The translations under genes were made by a program, and so were the position numbers. 64,000 bases of DNA. It comes from Siderastrea siderea. Its lineage: Eukaryota; Cnidaria; Anthozoa; Scleractinia; Rhizangiidae. Numbering within the stretch: position 1 is the first letter of the stretch; every line of letters starts with the position of its first letter. Below the pieces are notes generated by a model. That model did no database searches. It had not been told where the DNA came from and worked only from the letters and a program-made list of their open reading frames with translations. The DNA lies in NCBI GenBank assembly GCA_964030785.1, contig OZ034969.1, positions 74,051,762-74,115,761 of the forward strand. The letters run 5' to 3'. Positions 11,757 through 23,640 of this stretch are shown piece after piece.

Positions 11757-13395
11757 GTTTTCAAGTTTTAAACATGGCGTCCCTAGCACGGAGGAATCTG
11801 CAGGCGATAAGCTTACTTCCAGTTATGCTTTGGCAGTGTCAGCGAGAAGTTTGGCTGTTGGAGATTCTGAGATTTATGCGTTACTGTTGAATAATGGTTA
11901 AAGATAGTCTATTGAAGCTTTATTGGTTACATATTCAAATTGTTCTTCATTTATCTCTTCGTGGCGCAACACTAAAAACCATTTGGTTTTTAAACGACTT
12001 TCCAAGGCTGCAATATAGCGTTGTTCAAAGCACGTTAAAAGACCCGATAGAAAAGAAGGTTACCTGATCTTAGGTAAGGCAGTTAAACTCGGGTTAAACG
12101 CGGTTCACCCGTGGTTTTGACATGATTCAAGACAGCTGTCTACGAAGGCACGAGAAAAGAAATAATTAAGCTTATGCTTCGAACTGTATTTACACCTCGC
12201 TGCATTACTGTGGGGAAGTAAGAATTTTTCACGAGAGAGAAGCGAGTATCCTGCACAAATTAAATATTTTCCCCGTCCTAATTCACATTCATACATAAAC
12301 TGAAGAACAAGTTGATTTACGGAGCGGAAAACAGCTGATTGCATGAAATTCTTCGTGCACTTGTCGGCTAGAGAACAAAGCAATTCTCCATTTCCAAAGC
12401 TTTAAAAGCCTTGTTAAGATTCTGTGTTATTATGTATTCTGATCCAGGTTAATTTTACACTAGAAAACACTGCTAAAATAACGGGCTTTTTTACTTGAAC
12501 AAAAAACAAGAGCTAAACCTGTTGTTTCCTCAGCGGTCCGCATATTGCATTGATTCTTCTCGTCAATAATTCTCAAGTGTTTATTAGTATTACTGACTTC
12601 GTTTATAACCCACAGAGAAACTCCTTCCAAGACAAACACATCTGTAATTCTTTATTATTCAAGCTCAGAAGGAATTCATATTGAACAATGACAAGAAATC
12701 CACAAATTCCGACCTGAAACTGAAGTATTATAACACGGTTGCAGCTCATAATTCTTCAGTTTCAAGACAAACTACTGCTTATTTGCTGAAGCATTTTGCT
12801 ATAAATACAAAAATTAAAGCAAGACAATGTTTCGATATCGCTGAAATCATTATCAAGACTGAAATAGTGATAAAGTGAAAAATTGTCAAGAATAAGAATA
12901 CACGAATCTGAATCCGTAAGCCTGCGTAAGCTAACGAATCAGTTCGGTCATATTAAACGATGGATTACGCACGGATCTAGTGATACCACGACGGCAAAAT
13001 TGTTGTTGTTGGCAGCAATCAGTGTTCGTTGAGAGGTAGTTTTGTTTCCCTATCCATTCCATACTCAAGATAATGCAGAGACCACTGGACTTCATTTTAA
13101 TACTGGCTCTTACCTTTGCGGCCCGTCACAAACAAAATAGATCTCACCCAACTCTAACAGCGAGCACGTAGTTTGTCCTGCTAAATATTTTGAAACAGTC
13201 TGCTTTTTTCCCAGTTGAGAGTTATCCGTTTTTCGAAGTAACAATAAACTGGCCTTCAAGTTAAATTGTCAATTAAACAGAGTTCTTTAAATAGTTCACT
13301 CGAGGTGATCGAGACCTCCAGAATTCATATCTGAATAGCCCACTGGCCAAATGCCGAAAATCGTGGGCTCAGTCTTTTCTCGGAGAAAAGATCTC
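11757..13395. other. No gene recognised
   Basis: Intergenic AT-rich sequence between the MITE upstream of gene A and the inverted-repeat-bounded element that follows. Only short, unconvincing open frames are present. Confidence 0.4.
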
Positions 13396-13735
13396 GCCAT
13401 CAAATAGTCTGGGAGCATCTGTAATTTCGTGCGATTTTTGTGAAAGAAGCAAGCCACCTATCTAGATGTAATAGGGCGACCATAAGGAACATAGTCATAC
13501 TTGTCGGCAATTTTGTAACTTGCACGCACGGCTGCTAAGCCGTGTTTAAATAATGACGTGTTTGGCCCAACATGAAAACGAGGCTGGGCCTTATTGTTTC
13601 TCTTAGCCATCATTTATGGAAACAAATTGCTACCAGAACCACTAGTATCTGTTATATGGGTGCCATTTAGTCAAGGCTATAACTTAAGAGTAATAAAAAG
13701 TTCACGTGACCTTTAAACATGGAAACGAGGCTGAA
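13396..13735 (+). repeat. Left inverted repeat of the Academ-like element
   Basis: Reads GCCATCAAATAGTC at the outer edge and ends at CGAGGCTGAA inside. By eye it is about 75-80% identical to the reverse complement of 19575-19924, with blocks such as ATAGGTGGCTTGCTT and TGGTAGCAATTT intact. The phrase CATGAAAACGAGGCT occurs at about 13571, 13718 and again at 13866, roughly 147 bp apart. Confidence 0.85.
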
Positions 13736-13968
13736 GCAAGAAAGTCCTTTTGGCTACCGTTAAATTTAATAAATTGATCTCCAAATTACCCAGAATGTAC
13801 ATTGCAGTGTGTCTGACACGACTAAATGATTACTGAATGATCAACACAGTCACTTGACTATCAGACATGAAAACGAGGCTACCTTACAGATGTCTTTTAG
13901 CTTATTTGAAACTACGTAAAAACGTTCCCAAATTTTCAAAGACACCTTTCAAATCTCGCCAAAACATT

Positions 13969-16900
13969 CTAGTCGTCATTCTCCTCTTCCGTATCTTCAT
14001 CATTGTCAGAATACTCAATGTCACTATCACCGTCGATATCAACGTTGTCACAGGACTCAACTCCTTCATCACTACAGCTACAAAGATCGGTGCAATTAAG
14101 ACCAGCCTTTCGACACGGACATCGGTTGGTAGAACATCTACTCTTAATGCAACCACACTTGACAAGGTGAAGGACTGCATCAGGTGCTGGTTGTAGCTGT
14201 GTCATCACTGGGCACCACTCACCTGCAAAAATACAAAGGTATTTTTAACATTCATATTTCATTTTTTGATGTCAGATATACTATATTCACTGTACCATTT
14301 TGCATTTTCCATCCATATTCGGCTGGTGAGGGAAGGTCTGGATTGGGCACTTTGTCTTTGTTCCACACCATCGCCTGGTATTGTGCACGCATTATGGCTT
14401 CTTTCAGAGCAGCCTGGGTTGGAGGAAGTCTCTCTGATTCGGCTTGTTTCTTGCGGAAGAGGAACCACCTCAGATCTTTCACCCTGAAGATTTGCGTCTT
14501 CGGTAGATACAGAAGACAAACTAGCTTTTCTATTGTGGCAAAGGTCTTAGGTGTAGGTTGTTGGGTAGAACCAAGACCAGCAAGCGCAGTCGCACACTCC
14601 TCGCCAGCCTCAAGAAATGCTTTCCAGCATGCCAACTTGCCTTTTCCAGCGAAGCTGCCTGTAACATCAGCACCACTCCAAGCGTGAAATCCAGGAAGTG
14701 CTGCCGTTCTAATAGGCCCTAAAGCGTGAGCTATTGGACTTAACGGTATCTTCCGGTGGCGCTGTCCCCTTCCAGTGACGAATACTGTATTCTCACACAG
14801 CTCTGGATATTGCCTGAGAGCCAGCACAAAGACGTCGGTATCTGGTGAGACGATCTCAATACTGGTTGCTCCTGAGGTAGTAGCATCGATAGCATGAAGC
14901 AGCAGCTTGGTGTCTGCCGCTTCTTGGTCGCTCTCCAGGTATGACATTTCCTTGTGGGTAGCCCTGCACTTATTGCTCCACGACACTACTACTCGCACTC
15001 CATCTCGGCGCCCCTTCTCCAGAGTCTTACTGGCGAGATATTCGGTCAGCTCCTTCTTTGTATTCACGTGCGCCAAAAGTTTCTTCATTGACACCTTAAA
15101 ATAAGATAATTAATAATTGTAAATGGATGTTAATAATATTCTGAGTAACAAAGTCCATGTCTCCAATAATAGTAAACTATTACCCACATGAAAAACTATG
15201 AAAGTGTGAGTTTAATAGATTCTATTGTATTGTACCTTTGCAATTTGGGTTGTGTCGGTAATCTTGTAATAGATGGGATCTTTACCTCCCTGTCGTGACA
15301 CTCGGGTTGCTGCCTTAAGTGAGGATAGTACATCATACCTAAAATCAAAGCATTTTGGATCTGTTATTCTCACTTCAAGTATATCCTGTTGAACATAACT
15401 CCATATGCTAAAGATAACTGTCAGGTAGATCTGAGGGAACAAATAACTTACCTGTCAAAGATGAGTCGCAGTTCATTGGTGTGGCTGTACTTCTCAAAGA
15501 TTTGCGCTGTGAAATGATCAGCTAGATGTGAACAGTTCTTGATCCAGTCTGGCTTTTCAATCGCCTGCACTTCTGCCATTCCATCAACAATTGACACCTT
15601 CATCGGAGCATCTGCTGTCTCTGTAAGAACACTGTCATCCTGTTCCATGTTACTGGCAGTAGATCTATCAGGCAGCTTCTCCAGTATGTCCATTAAGGCA
15701 CTCTTAGTGGAACAGTGAAACATGTTACCGTCCGCGGCAAACATCGACCTTGGCACTACAGAGAACTCGTACAGCCCGACAGCCTCTTTGATGTCAATCT
15801 CTGGGCGTGACTTGCATACCACCATCATCCGCGCAAAAAGTGAGCGGTCTTCCTTTAGCTCGATAACTTTATCCTGGGTTGCCACTCGCAGCGTTTTCCC
15901 TGTGGACTTCCATGTAAGTAGCTTCCGCTTTTTCATCGGAGACCAGATGCTGTGTTCGGCTGACTGGATACGTTCTTTCACAAAGTTGTTGAAAAGCTCT
16001 TTTCCAATGGTGCTTTGCTCGCTCAGATCCTTCTTAACATTCTCGGGGGTTACTACCTTCGTTACAAGGTTGTAGAGGTCAGCACTCTCTTCGGTGAATG
16101 GGTTTGTGAAACGTAGTATGTCGTTGACTAACCGATCGATGTCTTCTCTTGGCGCAACCTCACAGCAGTGGAAAGATTGTGGTGATGCGTCTGGGTCTTG
16201 GATGAAGTACCTGCCATCTGCTTGGCCTGCTCTGCCAACCTTGCTAGGTCGGGTGCTATCAAGAAATATTTGGTACGGGCAGTGGGGTTCAGTGTGATCC
16301 CAACCAATCCCCCAGAGACTTTCATTGACCTGTTGAGGTGCTCCAAGGCATTATCGCCACCGATTCCACAGAAAGACACATCATCATTCTTGTTCACAAC
16401 CCAGTTCCCTTGCTGAAACTCATGGTAAATCTCTGGATCCGAGTCAGGTAGCACCTGCATCTCTGCCAGATAAACTGGGATCATGCGGGCATAGTTAAGC
16501 ATGTCGTGTGCAAAGAAATACTTTGTGAACAACTCAAGAGCTTCTAAGTGACGCTCCCAGTCCCCAGTGCGAACTGCTCGAATAAAAGACATCATCTCCA
16601 ACACCATTCTCAAGTAATGGCGCACAAACATAAACAGCGGGATCTCTGTGTGCTCAGCATCAAAAATCTTCATCTTCTCCAGGATCTGTGTTGACGAAAT
16701 AGTGTGGACCAGTTTGTTGTGCGTAGTCTTAAGGCATTTCTTGGAACAATCTTTACAAGCAGCGTCAAGTTCCTTTGATGCCTGTTCAACAATGGCGTAC
16801 AAATCCGGGTGTTGCTTTAAAAAATCTTCTTGATATATTTCAAAAAGTGCCTGTACGGTTATCAGGTGTGCGGTCTCCCCTCTCTTCACGTGGTCACCAC

Positions 16901-19139
16901 CAATAATTTGCTTTACGGTTGCAGGACCGTAGAGATCTGATTCTAACCAACACAAGTCCAGTCCGCTGTTCTCTATGAAGGCACCGATTGCCCTTAGCTG
17001 CGCCATTACTATGTGCAACTCTCCGGGCCTGAGTATTAAATGGTTGAGATCTTGTCGCGACATCTGAAGCTTTTTTGCCGGTTGGTAGAGGCCCATATCA
17101 AGCGAGATCACCGTCTTCCTGGTCGGGCCTACTACCTTTGCCTTGATATTCTGTGCCTGCATGAGAACCGTCAACAAAGTCTGCCATTCGTGCGCTGGTG
17201 CTGCAACCAGGGGAGGGGCACCAACTCGTGTGAAGGGCATTACATCGCTTATCATCGAGTTGTAACCAGACCACACTGGAACGTCTGTACTCTTGGTGGG
17301 TTCGTTCTCCAGTTGATTTTCCTCAGTTTCTATCACCTGTAGGTTGTCAGTTGGAGCTCTGGTTAGACTGCGGCCGAGAAGCCAGGCGAAATCTTGTAAT
17401 CTTACTTTTATTGGAAGTTCGTCTTCGGTAAACAAACCAAACTGTGGGTGAACAGGGCCAACGGGCTTGGACGGAGGCGGAGGACATTCCAGGATTTTAG
17501 TGACTGATTCTGGAAGTTCTTTGATTGAGCGACGCTGGTCTGTCGTATCAACGGTAACTTCTGGCTCTTTGTCTGTAGGGTCGCTTCTTTGGTATATGGC
17601 CATCGCTGTTCCATGGAAAGTATGTTTGCCGTCAGGAGTATCCTCAGCAAAGTCCACGTTGTCCACAGCAAAGAACACATGCCTTCCAATCACAATATCT
17701 GGGGGTAGGTATATACCGTCGTTCTGAGCCACACGGTTTAGTACACTTGACTCAATTTGTGCCTCTACTCTAAGAATTCTATTGTAATCAACCGACATGC
17801 CAAACCCGTGAAGCATATTGATTAATTCCTTACTTCGCACCGCCTGGTGAACAGCAAGGCCAACAGCCAACTGTTGAGGCATTTCAACCGTGGATCTTAT
17901 AAGAGCATCTGATTTTTCATACTTCACTTGTCGATCAGATAGGCACATCGAAACGGTACTCTGAGAAAGACTCATAGCACGCTTATGCACATCCTCGGAT
18001 TTCTTTGTGGAATGTACATCGTTTGGCCCTTGAATGACCCAGCTGAAAAAGCTGTATAGCTCTACTGGTAAATTCTGGTCAGAAATGTCATTAAATGACC
18101 CAGTAAACTTCCACTTGTTGCATTTCCTGATAGACTTTCTTAGTACTGAGGCGGCATCAAACAATGTTTTCATCTCGTCATCTAGGTCAGTTCTTTGATC
18201 CTCAGCTTCTTGAATCGCAGCATCCCGTGTTATTTTTATGCTAACTCGTTCAGACTCGTTTACACGCTTAGGCCTATGAAACTCAATTCCAGGTATTTCA
18301 CTTAGTAGAAGTTGCTTTAATGACTTTCTGCTGACCGTTGGATTGTCGACATTGTTCCCTTCTAAAATGCTTTCGAACGCAGCTTCCAACTCGGACATGC
18401 TTGCAATTTTTCCCTCTCGCAAAGTTATCTCCGTCATTGTTAGAAATTCTATCTTTGCAGCAATCTCGCTAGCTAATTTAGAACCGGAATCAAGGGGGGA
18501 TGACGGTTTCCGTAGAACATTAGTAACATTGCTTAACCAACACTTTAAATGATATCTAATGTCAGCTGAATGTGCATGATCGGCGGCAATTGAAGTGTTT
18601 AATTTAACTGCCAATTTTTCATTGCCTGACAGTTTGACGGCAGCGGAGAGTGATTCACCAGCTGCAAACGCGCTTACTTTATGCAGTGGTTGTCGATAGG
18701 CTGATGGTTTATCGCAGAAAAAGCACACATCCTTATTGAAAGGGGATGTTTTTGAACGGGTGAACTGAGGACTTTCAATAGGCGTAAAATCGTGAGATTT
18801 ACGTCTAGACTCATTGGGGCCCTCCAACTGCCTTTCATACCTTTCTTTTGCCCTCTTCAGCATTCCAGTGTGAACTGCATCCTTGTAGCACGATCGGTGC
18901 CATGTTGTGTTCTTTTCTTTAAGTTCGTGCGCTGAAAAACTTCGAATCTTTTCCCATGCTTCCGTGTAACTCAAATGACCATAACTTGCCCATTCTTCAA
19001 CACAATTCAAGATTTTCTCGTACGATGTAGGTTTCTCCACAAGGCTTTCATCCGTCTTAAGCTGACAGATAATACATAAAGCAACATCTAGGTTTTTTGT
19101 TTGGCCATCTATGTCTACAGAAACGGGGTCATTCTCCAT
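13969..19139 (-). CDS. Four-exon transposase-like protein: zinc-binding N-terminus, XPG/PIN-like region, CXC domain
   Basis: Exons: 19139-15452, 15338-15236, 15094-14296 and 14222-13969, with consistent phases and GT/AG borders; about 1614 aa if the frame were continuous. Exon 1 has CIIC...HRSC near residues 22-100 and CFFC...HLKC further on (likely zinc sites), then a long uncharacterised region. Exon 3 has EAADTKLLLHA, SPDTDVFVL and WSGADVTG, an acidic pattern like XPG/FEN PIN-type nucleases. Exon 4 begins GEWCPVMTQLQPAP and contains a tesmin/TSO1-like CXC array (CGC, C, CPC, C, C, CSC), ending in an acidic tail. Exon 1 changes frame near 16148: after AVRLRQE one frame stops within about ten codons, and the other continues DIDRLVNDILRFTNPF. 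One missing base would explain it. The family is multicopy in cnidarians and most likely transposon-encoded; the biochemical role is inferred. Confidence 0.7.
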
Positions 19140-19574
19140 AGAAAAACACAGAAAACAATCGTTGCCTTCTCTACATGTACTGGAAGTTCAAAATGGCCGC
19201 CCTTAAAATTGATGATAAAGACCGCTGACCAAAAATTTAAACCGCTGACCAAGTGTGCATATAAGGTGTAGCGAGGTGTACCATACTTAGGCAGTTAGCA
19301 TTCGAGGCATCTCTTTTAAACCTAGCACTTTTATTTTTGACTTTTTCCCCTGCTTAATTTTATTTCACTTATGACGTTAAAATGCCCTCTGTATACTGTA
19401 GCATCAACAAAAAAGATGCCCGATCGCGATAGTGTTTTGTGATTTTTTGCTCATATTTAAATTAGTTAGTTAAATATTGTTTTATATTCGTTTCAGGGAT
19501 TAGATTATAAATGTCTTTCGAGTCTGGTAACTCAGAAGACAATTTGTTCAATTCAACAACAGCCCAAAAGTCAA

Positions 19575-19924
19575 TTCAGCCTCGTTTCCATGTTAAAATG
19601 GTCACGTGACATTTTCTATTACTTTTAAAGTGTGACCTTAAGTAAGACAAACTTATATATCAGATATTAGTAGTTCTGGTAGCAATTTAATGCCATAAAT
19701 GATGATTGAGAGGAAAATTATGTCCCAGCCACGTTTTCATGCTGGGTCAAGAACGTCAAATTTTTAACCCAACTTAGCGGCCGTCGGTGCAACTTAAAAA
19801 ATTGCCGACAACTTTTAGAAAGTCCCTCAGGGTCCCCTTAACTCATCTAAATAGGTGGCTTGCTTTTTTCACAAAATTCCCACGGAACTTTATTTTATGA
19901 CATATGCTCCCCGACTAAAATGGC
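19575..19924 (-). repeat. Right inverted repeat of the Academ-like element
   Basis: Starts TTCAGCCTCGTTTCCATG at its inner edge and ends ACTAAAATGGC at its outer edge. It pairs with 13396-13735 in opposite orientation. CCTCGTTTCCATG (19580) and CCACGTTTTCATG (19730) repeat the ~150 bp spacing seen in the left copy. The ~430 bp between this repeat and the gene's start codon would contain its promoter; no clear TATA box was seen. Confidence 0.85.
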
Positions 19925-20034
19925 ACTTGTTCCCTCGACTGGACTATAATTATTTACAGTATTGCAAAAGGTCAGTAAAAACAAGAACAAAAAGAAAAAG
20001 AAATAATAATTATTATGATATTAATAACAGATAA

Positions 20035-20424
20035 TCAAGTGACATCATTCTTAGATGACAGGATACTGTCACGCAAATTATTCAATAATGAAATATAATT
20101 CGTCAATCGTAAATTAAGATAAATATCTTCGGAGTTCATCAGTTTAATCACCAGGTCCGAGTAAGATAGCTGCTGAAAATTATGGAGATGACTTTGTATT
20201 TGAGCGAAAAATTCATTTCTAAGTTTGAAATATTTCGGGCAATGGCAGAGGAAGTGAATTTCATCTTCAATTTCATTGGAGTCACAAACTGGACATAACC
20301 TTTTGTCGTGAGGAGTTTGGTTATATCTTCCAGTTTCAGTCGTAAGTTTATGATTGCTTGGCGTGTCGGAGAATCCCCTGGCAAATACTTCAAGAATCGT
20401 GGAGTATTTTGTCACGTGACACAT
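20035..20424 (-). pseudogene. 3' end of a LINE-type retrotransposon reading frame
   Basis: A 129-codon minus-strand frame contains HKLTTETGRY, LCPVCDSNEIEDEIHFLCHC and PKYFKLRNEFF. The C-x2-C...H-x-L-x-C-H-C-P pattern is the carboxy-terminal zinc-binding tail of many non-LTR retrotransposon polymerases. The reverse transcriptase itself is absent, so this is a 5'-truncated copy; an A/T-rich tail lies at 19980-20030. Confidence 0.7.
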
Positions 20425-20643
20425 GATGAAATGGCTTTTTCGGAGGCTGTTTCCAGCGTCTGGCTGCCCTGTTTGTTTTCTTGCAGTCTGAAACCGTTGT
20501 TCAAACGAAACGAAGACATTTCATCGTGTTTTATGTGACAAGATTCTCAGGAATTTTTAGAGCCATTTACTAAGGAGCCTTGGCCAGGCTCCGACCGCCA
20601 TTTTGAACGAAGAGAAGGCCCTGGGGACGAGGTTGGTAACCGA

Positions 20644-21344
20644 GGGCGCTTTCCATTCGACCAAAATTTCCGGTTGGCATTTCCGAAATTTCCATGTACC
20701 GAATGGAACGGTATTTTCCACCAGGCTCGTTCCATTCTCGCTCGGGACAAATTCAAAATGGCAAACTTGAGGACGTTCTTGTTTCTTTCCGAGTTTTTTG
20801 ACGACTTCGAGTTTACAGACGATATCCTGGAGGACGACGATGACGTGGTTATGTTTAAGAAAGCGAGATTTTTTTTTACATAACCACATTTGAGATAGCA
20901 AGCTTCAACTTGTTTATAATGGCGTGAATCCTGACACGACGATGCAAGGTGTTAAAAGCTTATTGTTCAAGTCGTTCTGGTTAGTTTTCAACTTACTGAT
21001 GGGAGCATCTGGAAGTGCAATGTTGCCGTTGTCGTCAACACAGAGATGCCTCAAAAAGAACTCAAAATCATCGCTGGTAAAGAAGCACACGCTGCATTGG
21101 TTAAGACTCACCTGAAGCCGCCGCCATTTTCGCTCAGCAATCACGGCTGGAGAAACTGGGACTGAGCATCTAGCGAAATGGGATGCCCAATGGAACATAA
21201 AATTCCCCGAATTTCCAAATTTCCGGGAAAAGCGACAACCTCGAGAGGTTGACCAAAATTTTCGAAATAAATTTTGCGAGAATCTCCGTTCCATTTGATT
21301 CTGTACCGGAATTTCCGGAATTTTTGGTTGAATGGAAAGCGCCC
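20644..21344. mobile_element. 701-bp DNA element of the GGGCGCTTTCCATT family, CGA duplication
   Basis: Inverted termini GGGCGCTTTCCATTCGACCA / reverse complement, shared with the 347-bp element at 11407. A direct CGA lies outside both ends (20641-20643 and 21345-21347). It is about twice as long as its relative and has a short open stretch (MANLRTFLFLSEFFDD, then acidic), possibly residual coding sequence of the parent. A 3-bp duplication fits a Harbinger-like element, but no transposase is identifiable. Confidence 0.8.
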
Positions 21345-21627
21345 CGAGTGCATACCGCAAAAATCAAAAGTGACTGAGGGACCGCTCATTATTTATTGAG
21401 GGGGGCGAGGGAAGAGGGGCTCGAAGTATAGGGGGAGGACCATGATCTTTTGAGCGCTGCTTTAGGGAGGGCCGTCATTTTTTAGTCTGGTAATTCGATG
21501 CAAGAACCACTTGGACAAACAGTAGCGAGGTGAAGCCGGGTCTTGGTGTAGATCAGGATCAGCAATGTTGAATAAAACAAAAACCAATTGCAAGGCTGAT
21601 CGGACAGCTAAGAAGGGTAATTTTATT

Positions 21628-21669
21628 GCCCAATATTTCGGTGAGACAAAACTCACCTTCATCAGGGGC
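21628..21669 (-). ncRNA. Hammerhead-ribozyme-like motif in Penelope-like 3' terminus
   Basis: On the minus strand: GCCC (stem I), CTGATGA, then an extra A, a 6-bp stem II (GGTGAG/CTCACC) with a 6-nt loop, GAA, ATAT, T, and GGGC closing stem I. Stem III would be only the palindromic ATAT, which suits pairing between two copies. Hammerhead motifs with very short stem III are known from Penelope-like elements. Activity is not shown; the additional A after the CTGATGA box is a deviation. Confidence 0.5.
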
Positions 21670-23640
21670 TGTAAAAGCTAAGTAAAAATCGAATGAAACG
21701 GTTACAAGATTTAAAATGATCAAAATGAAAAGATTAAATTCGATTGGTTGACAAACATAGAAATCGGAAACGTGACTAACAGCTATTTTTTAAAAATAGA
21801 AATAGATTAAGTTTCATCTCGTCTGTTTATTCCGTGGGGTTCAAGAGTCTTGCCCTTTGAAATCAAAACTGCTTCTCTGGCTTTACGAATGCTGTCCCTG
21901 TTCGAGTGAATGAGTTCTAGGGGAATGAGTTCTATGTCGTTGATGGAGTGGCCAGGGAGAGTGAAGTGATTTGAAACGGCGGTGGGTTGATCAATGTGAC
22001 GATGGGTGATGGCTTTTTCGATTGCGCGTCTGTGTTCCCCAAATCTGTCGCCGAGTTGACGTTTGGTTTCTCCAATGTATTGTACCTTGCATCTGGAGCA
22101 CTGCATCATATATATGAGATTCGAAGATGAGCAAGAGATGTGATGTAGAATTTGCCTTTGTTCGTTAGTGGAGAAGAAGGTGTAAAACGTGGTTCCCTCT
22201 GTAATGAAAGGACATGTTTTGCACCTACTTCTGTTACAGCGGAAAGCTCCAGGTGTTTTGAGGGTGGTCTGCGGTGTGTTGCTCTGACTAGAATGTCACG
22301 TAGGTTATTGCAACGGCGGTATGATATGAGAGGAGGAGAAGGGAATGCTGCTTTGCATCGCTGTGAAGAACGAAGAATGTTTAGGTTGTTGAAAATGATT
22401 TCACGTATGTTAGGGAGGGCTGGATTGAATGTTACTACAAACGGGATTCTGTTATTCTCTTGTTTGGTAGATGTTTCGAGGGCTTTGCTGCGTGGAATTT
22501 GACGTACTTTCTCTATTTCTTCGTTAAGAAAACGGTGTTGATATCCTCTCTTGATGAAATGTGTTGTGAGTGCGTTGGAGCGTGTGTTAAAGAACTCATC
22601 CGTTGAACAAATTCTTCTTAGTCGTAAGGCCATGCTGAACGGGATTGATTGTTTGGTGTGAGATAGGTGGCAGGATGATTTAAGGAGATACTGATGCTTG
22701 TCTGTAGGCTTAACATAAAGGTCAGTTTCTGCCGTTGATGAGCAGTACGTTAATATCAAGGAAGGGGATTTCGTTGTAGGAGAAGGAATTGGTAAATTTG
22801 ATTGTAGGATGTAGGTTGTTTAAGTTTGTGATAAAATCATTTAATTTTTCTTCGCCATGTGTCCAGAGGAGGAAGATGTCATCGATGTAACGCCACCAAA
22901 TTAGGGGAGACTGTGAAGCAGCTACTAGAGCGTCTTTTTCAAATTTTCCCATGAAAAGGTTGGCGTATGAGGAAGCCATTTTGGTCCCCATAGCTGTTCC
23001 GTTAATTTTTCTGTAATGCTGTCCATTAAAAGTGAAAGTGTTATTAGTGAATATCATGCGAATGAGATCACAGAGTCTGGTCGTCTGGATAGTAGGATTG
23101 AGTCGCTGGTCCAGAAATTCGCTGCTGGCTTGTGGATTCCGTCATTATGAGGTATGTTTGTATAGAGTGAAGATACATCAAGGGTAACGAGTAAAACACC
23201 ATCAGGTAGTTGACCAATGCTGTTGAGTTTGTTGAGAAAATGGGTGGTGTCTTTTATGTAAGAAGGAAGTTTGGTAACTAGTGGTTGAAGATGAAAATCG
23301 ACAAATTGGGAAATGCGTTCTGTGGGATGGCTATTGCTAGAGACTATAGGGCGACCAGGATGACCTTGTTTGTGTATTTTAGGAATGGTGTAAAAGCGAC
23401 CTGGTTTAGGAGAGTTCTCTTTGAGGTATTTCGCCTTCTCGTCATCAATCATTTTGTCAAATTGTAATCCGGAAATGTATCTTTTGACACATTCGTGAGT
23501 GAGCGGAGTAATGTCTTTGTCGATTTTTTCGTAGAATTCTGTGTCGTTGAGTTGTCGGAGGCATTCATTTTCGTAGCAGTCCATGTCCATGAACCTATTA
23601 CGATAGTTCTTGGAGTTTGAGGCTTGTCGCAAACGTTAAT
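21628..23640 (-). mobile_element. Penelope-like retroelement, frameshifted
   Basis: Minus-strand coding order is as in Penelope-like elements. Frame 1 (23632-23054) has FYTIPKIHK, GRPIVSS and VTLDVSSLYTNIPH. Frame 2 (23057-22722) has NGTAMGTKMAS and the catalytic YIDDIF of the reverse transcriptase. Frame 3 (22759-22106) is the thumb/linker region (LYVKPTDKHQYL, FNPALPNI). Frame 4 (22109-21807) has the GIY-YIG endonuclease start (VQYIGETKRQLGDR, then a nearby H). Frame changes near 23140, 22730-22760 and 22107 make it non-functional as read. The 3' terminal sequence carries a hammerhead-like motif. Confidence 0.85.

Larger units (their letters stand above)
13396..19924 (-). mobile_element. 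Academ-like DNA transposon bounded by ~345-bp inverted repeats
   Basis: A single multi-exon gene occupies 13969-19139. It is enclosed by two imperfect inverted repeats, 13396-13735 and 19575-19924. The encoded architecture (cysteine/histidine zinc-binding segments, an XPG/PIN-like nuclease region, a cysteine-rich CXC module) matches what is known of the Academ superfamily. I could not find a matching 3-4-bp duplication at the outer edges, so the exact limits, and whether the repeats are the true termini, remain unproven. Confidence 0.55.

Noticed and set aside
21376..21480. GAGGGACCGCTCATTATTTATTGAGG resembles the left end of the element at 935
   Set aside because: Only one end is visible and no matching inverted end or duplication was found; at most a relic.
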